64,000 nucleotides of DNA from an uncultured Alteromonas sp. (GTDB lineage: Bacteria; Pseudomonadota; Gammaproteobacteria; Enterobacterales; Alteromonadaceae). The notes beneath the pieces were generated by a model. The model worked only from the letters and a program-made list of their open reading frames with translations, did no database searches and was not told the origin of the DNA. Position 1 is the stretch's first letter, and every line of letters begins with the position of its first letter. Location of the stretch: contig NZ_CAJXQY010000004.1 in assembly GCF_913058315.1 (NCBI RefSeq), positions 20,282-84,281 on the forward strand. The letters run 5' to 3'. Below are positions 60,559 to 64,000 of the stretch, piece by piece. The translations under genes were made by a program, and so were the position numbers.

Positions 60559-60576
60559 AACTAACTACCACCCAGC

Positions 60577-61356
60577 CTAGGAAATCTTTGCATAGAGCTT
60601 AAACAGCTCTGCAAAAGCTCTGATTATTACCAATGGGTTCGCCCCGGTTTGTTCACCAAGCTGTCGGGGGTAATGTGATACCGGTACGTTGGTCATACTA
60701 AAACCGCGTTTTCTTGCCAACGCTAACAATTCGGTATTGACCATTGCTCCGCCCGCCTGAAGATTTATTTCATTGAAAATATCACGGCGGAAAAGCTTAA
60801 ATGCACAGTCAATGTCTTTCACTTTGACGCGGAATAACAGCCTTACCAAGCTACCCCACGCCCAGGCATTCAGCTTTCGATGCAAGGGATCGGCACGATG
60901 TGCTCTGTAGCCCAGCACCATATCGAAGCGATCGATATGTTCGAGGAGTAAGGTAATTTCTTCCAGATCAAACTGGCCATCAGAGTCTGAGAAAAAGATA
61001 TAGTCATTTTCCGCAGCGCTAAAACCGCTCCGTAAAGCAGCACCATAGCCCTTATTAACTTCATGATGTACTGGCTTAATCCGGCTATCTTTAGCGGCCA
61101 TGTTGTCAATGATTTCGCCTGTGGAATCGTGCCCGCCGTCATCTACGGGAATCACGGTAACGTTTTGAAAATACTTACTAAATGCTTTAATAGCGTGATT
61201 AATAGAGTTGGCAATATTTTCTTCTTCGTTATAGGCCGGAAAGATAATTGAAACACTCGATAATTTTTCTGGCAGCTCGAAAACTTTGGAGACAGCAACA
61301 CACTGAGTGTCACTCTCCTCCATATCCAAAGCAACGGTAGTAGCTTCACTGTTCAT
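60577..61356 (-). CDS. Glycosyltransferase family 2 (polyprenyl-phosphate sugar synthase type)
   Basis: A 259-residue GT-A enzyme resembling dolichyl-phosphate mannose synthase. SIIFPAYNEEENI, the nucleotide-binding VIPVDDGGHDST, KGYGAALRSGFS, and FFSDSDGQFDLEEI (DxD-like) are visible, as is LFRRDIFNEINLQ. The usual DDGS is DDGG. No membrane helix follows, unlike many DPM1 relatives. The product may be the polyprenyl-phosphate sugar used by the GT-C enzyme of this operon. Confidence 0.82.
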   Translation of the reverse strand: MNSEATTVALDMEESDTQCVAVSKVFELPEKLSSVSIIFPAYNEEENIANSINHAIKAFSKYFQNVTVIPVDDGGHDSTGEIIDNMAAKDSRIKPVHHEVNKGYGAALRSGFSAAENDYIFFSDSDGQFDLEEITLLLEHIDRFDMVLGYRAHRADPLHRKLNAWAWGSLVRLLFRVKVKDIDCAFKLFRRDIFNEINLQAGGAMVNTELLALARKRGFSMTNVPVSHYPRQLGEQTGANPLVIIRAFAELFKLYAKIS

Positions 61357-61371
61357 AATGGTATCCTTACC

Positions 61372-62427
61372 CTACACAGCAACATTCAAGCGCTCACGAA
61401 TGAGCTGCTCTTTTCTTATATTCCGCCAGGATTCAACACCGTCTAATTCAAATTTGAAGCTTTCTACTCTGGCGCCCATTCTCTCGAGTGACTCAACAAC
61501 CTGACGTTTCCTATTGTTTTCACAGTAAAACATCATAAAGCCACCGCCACCGGCACCACTTACTTTACCGCCTATAGCACCGGCATTCCTTGCTGCTTCG
61601 TAGAGTTCGTCGAGATGTTCATTGGTGATTGAATCAGCCATACGCTTTTTTTGCTGCCAGGCTTCGTGCAGCAGTTCACCAAATTCATTAGTACGGCCTT
61701 TAAGCAAAAGCCTCTTCATATCATTAGCATGCTGCTTGATCTGATGCATGGCTTCGATATTGTCTGTCTTCTTAGCCTTCACGTTGCTGATTTGATCTTC
61801 GATGATATTGGAAGAAAGACGGGATTTTTGGGTGTAAACGAGAATCATATTGTACTCCAACTCTCTTACGACCCAGGGATCCATTTTCAGCCTATTAACC
61901 AGTACGCTGTCGCCGTCGAACTCCATAAAGTTGAAGCCGCCGAACGCCGCCGCGTACTGATCCTGCATGCCACCTAGCTGCTGAAGTTCCTGTCGCTCAA
62001 TGTCATGGGCAAGACGCGCCACGTCATAGGGACTCATCACCAGGTTTTCTAATTCTTTAAATGCGCTGATGATAGATACCATCATAGCGGAGGAGGAACC
62101 AAGACCCGATCCAGGAGGAGCATCATTATGGGTAATGACTTCCATCCCTAAAGGTTTACTAACTAAATGTTTATAAACAGATTTAACAAAACAATCGTTA
62201 ACATTGTCAGTTTTTAATGTTGAACTACAGAACTCGGTTGTCGTATCAAAATCATAAGAATTAACAGTGATTGACTCACTATTATTCAATGCAATGCTTG
62301 TATATGCATACTTGTTAATAGTGGCATTCAGTACAAAACCACCATACATTGACGCAAAAGGGTTAACGTCTGTACCACCGCCAGCGAAACTTATTCGCAG
62401 AGGGGCCCTTGCTCTAAAAATTTCCAT
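61372..62427 (-). CDS. hddA: D-glycero-D-manno-heptose 7-phosphate kinase (HddA-like GHMP kinase)
   Basis: Start at 62,427 (GGAG upstream) gives 351 residues beginning MEIFRARAPLRISFAGGGTDV, the hallmark N-terminus of HddA-type kinases; an extension to 62,469 is not supported. The GHMP ATP loop is PPGSGLGSSSAMMVSI and the C-terminal motif KVSGAGGGGFMMFY. HddA phosphorylates C1 of heptose 7-phosphate in GDP-heptose synthesis. It heads the 20-gene run; no candidate ops/JUMPstart element was found ahead of it. Confidence 0.85.
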   Translation of the reverse strand: MEIFRARAPLRISFAGGGTDVNPFASMYGGFVLNATINKYAYTSIALNNSESITVNSYDFDTTTEFCSSTLKTDNVNDCFVKSVYKHLVSKPLGMEVITHNDAPPGSGLGSSSAMMVSIISAFKELENLVMSPYDVARLAHDIERQELQQLGGMQDQYAAAFGGFNFMEFDGDSVLVNRLKMDPWVVRELEYNMILVYTQKSRLSSNIIEDQISNVKAKKTDNIEAMHQIKQHANDMKRLLLKGRTNEFGELLHEAWQQKKRMADSITNEHLDELYEAARNAGAIGGKVSGAGGGGFMMFYCENNRKRQVVESLERMGARVESFKFELDGVESWRNIRKEQLIRERLNVAV

Positions 62428-62888
62428 CTTCCGTCTCCAGTGTGCTTCATTGCATCCCGACGCAAACATCCAATCAGAAATATTGTATAAAAATGATCTG
62501 ATTTTTAAGTTGCCGCGTTTTAAGCAAGAGAGTAGACGTACGTCACTACTACAAAATGACTACTGTAAGACGCTAGTTACTCTTATTAGGCTTCTTATAT
62601 ATTTATTGGATTTAAAATCAGATAGCCTTTATCTGATTAAGGCAATTTACATACCAGTACAATTTATTGTGACATTTATCCGTAAATACAGCGCTTTAAT
62701 CGCAAACTGTAAAAAAACTTAACGGTTTAAAATTATAAATTGCACCATTTATGACCAACAGAGTTCAGTCTAGGGCATTTATTGTTCAGACTCACTCAAG
62801 CATTGTCATGATTCGTCAGCACAAAAATTAGCACTTTAGTGCTAGATCTCACCCTTTACTGCATTCCTTCACTACGCTTTTAGTTGAT
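62428..62888. promoter_or_regulatory. AT-rich region upstream of the glycan operon
   Basis: 461 bases without a supported gene, strongly AT-rich between about 62,580 and 62,760. A perfect 10-base palindrome, GACGTACGTC, lies at 62,535-62,544 inside a longer imperfect repeat (AGTAG...CTACT), 108 bases before the hddA start. The operon promoter is presumably here. A plus-strand frame overlapping it has no ribosome site or family. Confidence 0.45.
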
Positions 62889-63131
62889 TCTACGGTTATA
62901 CGATGGGGATCCCGGATAAGCACTGCGTGCTTTCCGGGATGACGGTGTTGTTTTGGTGAGCGCTACAGTGCTTTTTTTAACTCTACGGTTGTACGATGGG
63001 GGTCCCGGATAAGCACTGCGTGCTTTCCGAGATGACGGTGTTGGTTTGGTGAGCGCTACAGTGCTTTTTTTAACTCTACGGTTGTACGAGGGGGGTCCCG
63101 GATAAGCACTGCGTGCTTTCCGGGATGACGG
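62889..63131. repeat. 93-bp tandem repeat with internal palindromes (2.6 copies)
   Basis: TCTACGGTT starts at 62,889, 62,982 and 63,075, an exact 93-base period. Each unit holds a long imperfect hairpin, TCCCGGATAAGCAC-TGC-GTGCTTTCCGGGA, and complete units end in AGCGC-TACA-GTGCT plus seven T, which reads as a weak plus-strand terminator. The third copy stops after the first hairpin. Copies differ by only a few bases. Confidence 0.9.
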
Positions 63132-63171
63132 TTCTTTGTTTTATCAGCGTGATATTGATAGTGCAGAAACG

Positions 63172-63202
63172 AAAAAAGCCCACTCATTGAGTGGGCTTCT
63201 TT
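63172..63202 (-). terminator. Second rRNA-operon terminator
   Basis: GCCCACTC-AAT-GAGTGGGC on the minus strand followed by TTTTTTC. It stands about 300 bases beyond the 5S gene, after the duplicated 5S tail. Confidence 0.8.
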
Positions 63203-63454
63203 TCTTTATTGGGAGCCCCGTAGCCGGCGCGGGACAGTGTTCTACTCTCACATGGGGGTGAAGAACGGTGCTTCGTAGAAGCATGACGAATGCCAGTGGC
63301 ATTCGGCAAGTGATGAACGCGAGGCATGGAGGCCGAGCTGGATGCCCGCTACAGGGATGTATCACCAAAGGACGCTGTTCGAAGAAATCTAATGGATATG
63401 ACCTTCGATGGTTGGGTCTTCATGGGAGTGGCACTCCAGTGCCAGTCCTAAAAG
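63203..63454. other. 5S-tail duplicate and inserted sequence between two terminators
   Basis: 63,237-63,257 repeats 21 bases identical to the 3' part of 5S (63,507-63,527), preceded by the same TTGGGAGCC as the real gene. The rest of 5S is missing. Beyond it lie a perfect short palindrome AATGCCA-G-TGGCATT (63,289-63,303) and, near 63,404-63,444, a segment on the opposite strand that resembles 5S (TCGATGGT, GGGTCT, CATGG). Frames here are open on both strands but have no coding support. Confidence 0.6.
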
Positions 63455-63480
63455 CAAAAAACCCAGCTTTCGCTGGGTTC
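63455..63480 (-). terminator. First rRNA-operon terminator, after 5S
   Basis: AACCCAGC-GAAA-GCTGGGTT, a 7-bp stem with a stable GAAA tetraloop, followed by a T-run on the minus strand, 18 bases past the 5S 3' end. Confidence 0.88.
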
Positions 63481-63497
63481 TTTGTTTTTTAATTGGG

Positions 63498-63616
63498 AGC
63501 CTGGCGGTGTTCTACTCTCACATGGGGAGACCCCACACTACCATCGACGCTAACGTGTTTCACTTCTGAGTTCGGAATGGGATCAGGTGGTACCACGTCG
63601 CTATTGCCGCCAGGCA
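63498..63616 (-). rRNA. rrf: 5S ribosomal RNA
   Basis: The ends pair (GCCTGGCGG with CCGCCAGGC), and the interior shows the universal blocks CCTGATCCCATTCCGAACTCAGAAGTGAAAC and the closing GGGGTCTCCCCATGTGAGAGTAGAACACCGCCAGGC, given here as recognised blocks rather than a full readout. About 119 nucleotides. Ends are estimated to within two or three bases. Confidence 0.96.
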
Positions 63617-63742
63617 AAACTTGTTTTAACAATTCTGGAAAATCTAATATTAGTATCAGTATTAAGTAACGCTACTCTTACTTGATGTGACTAGTCAGTC
63701 ATTACCATCAACAATCTAAATGTAAAGCCATTTAGGCGTTGT

Positions 63743-64000
<258 letters not shown>

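Noticed and set aside
33576..62427. Horizontal-transfer hardware (integrase, transposase, tRNA attachment site)
   Set aside because: None of these is visible in or at the ends of the glycan locus; the accessory nature rests on gene content only.
62267..62722. 151-codon plus-strand frame over the hddA start
   Set aside because: It overlaps the strong hddA gene antisense, then runs through AT-rich non-coding sequence.
62428..62888. ops/JUMPstart (RfaH) element ahead of the 20-gene operon
   Set aside because: I searched by eye for GGCGGTAGC on the minus strand and did not find it.
63144..63492. Two 74-codon frames on opposite strands beside 5S
   Set aside because: They run through rRNA-operon terminators and the 5S-tail duplicate; such frames are frequent false calls near rRNA operons.
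63617..63742. tRNA gene in the 23S-5S spacer
   Set aside because: The spacer is only about 126 bases and shows no cloverleaf or CCA-end pattern.

Overview
The window looks like a chromosomal segment from a marine gammaproteobacterium of the Alteromonadales, most likely an Alteromonadaceae member (Alteromonas/Salinimonas/Aestuariibacter-like). Supporting signs are the housekeeping order thyA-lgt, ptsP-rppH, mutH, ftsB-isp-truD-surE-pcm-nlpD-rpoS, obgE-rpmA-rplU/ispB and fadBA, together with the protein family types. The genus is inference; no search was run.

Positions 1-33,575 are conserved core. They hold the thyA start, lgt, a TauE-type exporter, ptsP, rppH, mutH, a YfhL ferredoxin behind an FNR-like box, a membrane-anchored AraC-type regulator, ygiF, a YgiM-like SH3 protein and a PutA without the DNA-binding domain. 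An AsmA-like TIGR03545 protein follows. A co-oriented run then carries ftsB, an in-frame ispD-ispF fusion, truD, surE, pcm, a YqaA protein, nlpD and rpoS. The section closes with folA, obgE, rpmA, rplU, ispB, a ZIP transporter, pepQ, slt and fadBA, the last behind a PsrA-like operator.

Positions 33,673-62,427 are accessory: a large glycan locus. Its core is a run of 20 closely packed minus-strand genes (62,427 down to 39,726). They encode a heptose-7-phosphate kinase (HddA-like), a GT2 transferase, an AMP-forming ligase, a chorismate-lyase-like protein, an acyl carrier protein, three hexapeptide acyltransferases, two sulfotransferase-like proteins, a GT4 transferase, an HddC-like nucleotidyltransferase, a glycosidase-like lipoprotein, a YdjM-like membrane protein, an HlyD/TolC pair, a Wzx-type flippase, a TPR membrane protein, a GT-C transferase with a beta-sandwich front domain, and a thrombospondin-repeat lipoprotein. 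Flanking genes supply gmhA, gmhB, two more glycosidase-like paralogues and a dihaem peroxidase. With GmhA, HddA, GmhB and HddC the locus can plausibly make GDP-D-glycero-D-manno-heptose. The chorismate-lyase/ligase/ACP trio resembles the 4-hydroxybenzoate starter module of mycobacterial phenolic glycolipids. My inference is a sulfated, acylated, possibly aryl-decorated heptose-containing surface glycan. I know of no described system with this exact combination.

Positions 62,428-64,000 hold a non-coding stretch with 93-bp tandem palindromic repeats, then the 3' end of a minus-strand rRNA operon: partial 23S, 5S, a terminator, a 5S-tail duplicate with inserted sequence, and a second terminator. 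I saw no tRNA, CRISPR array, transposase or prophage gene.
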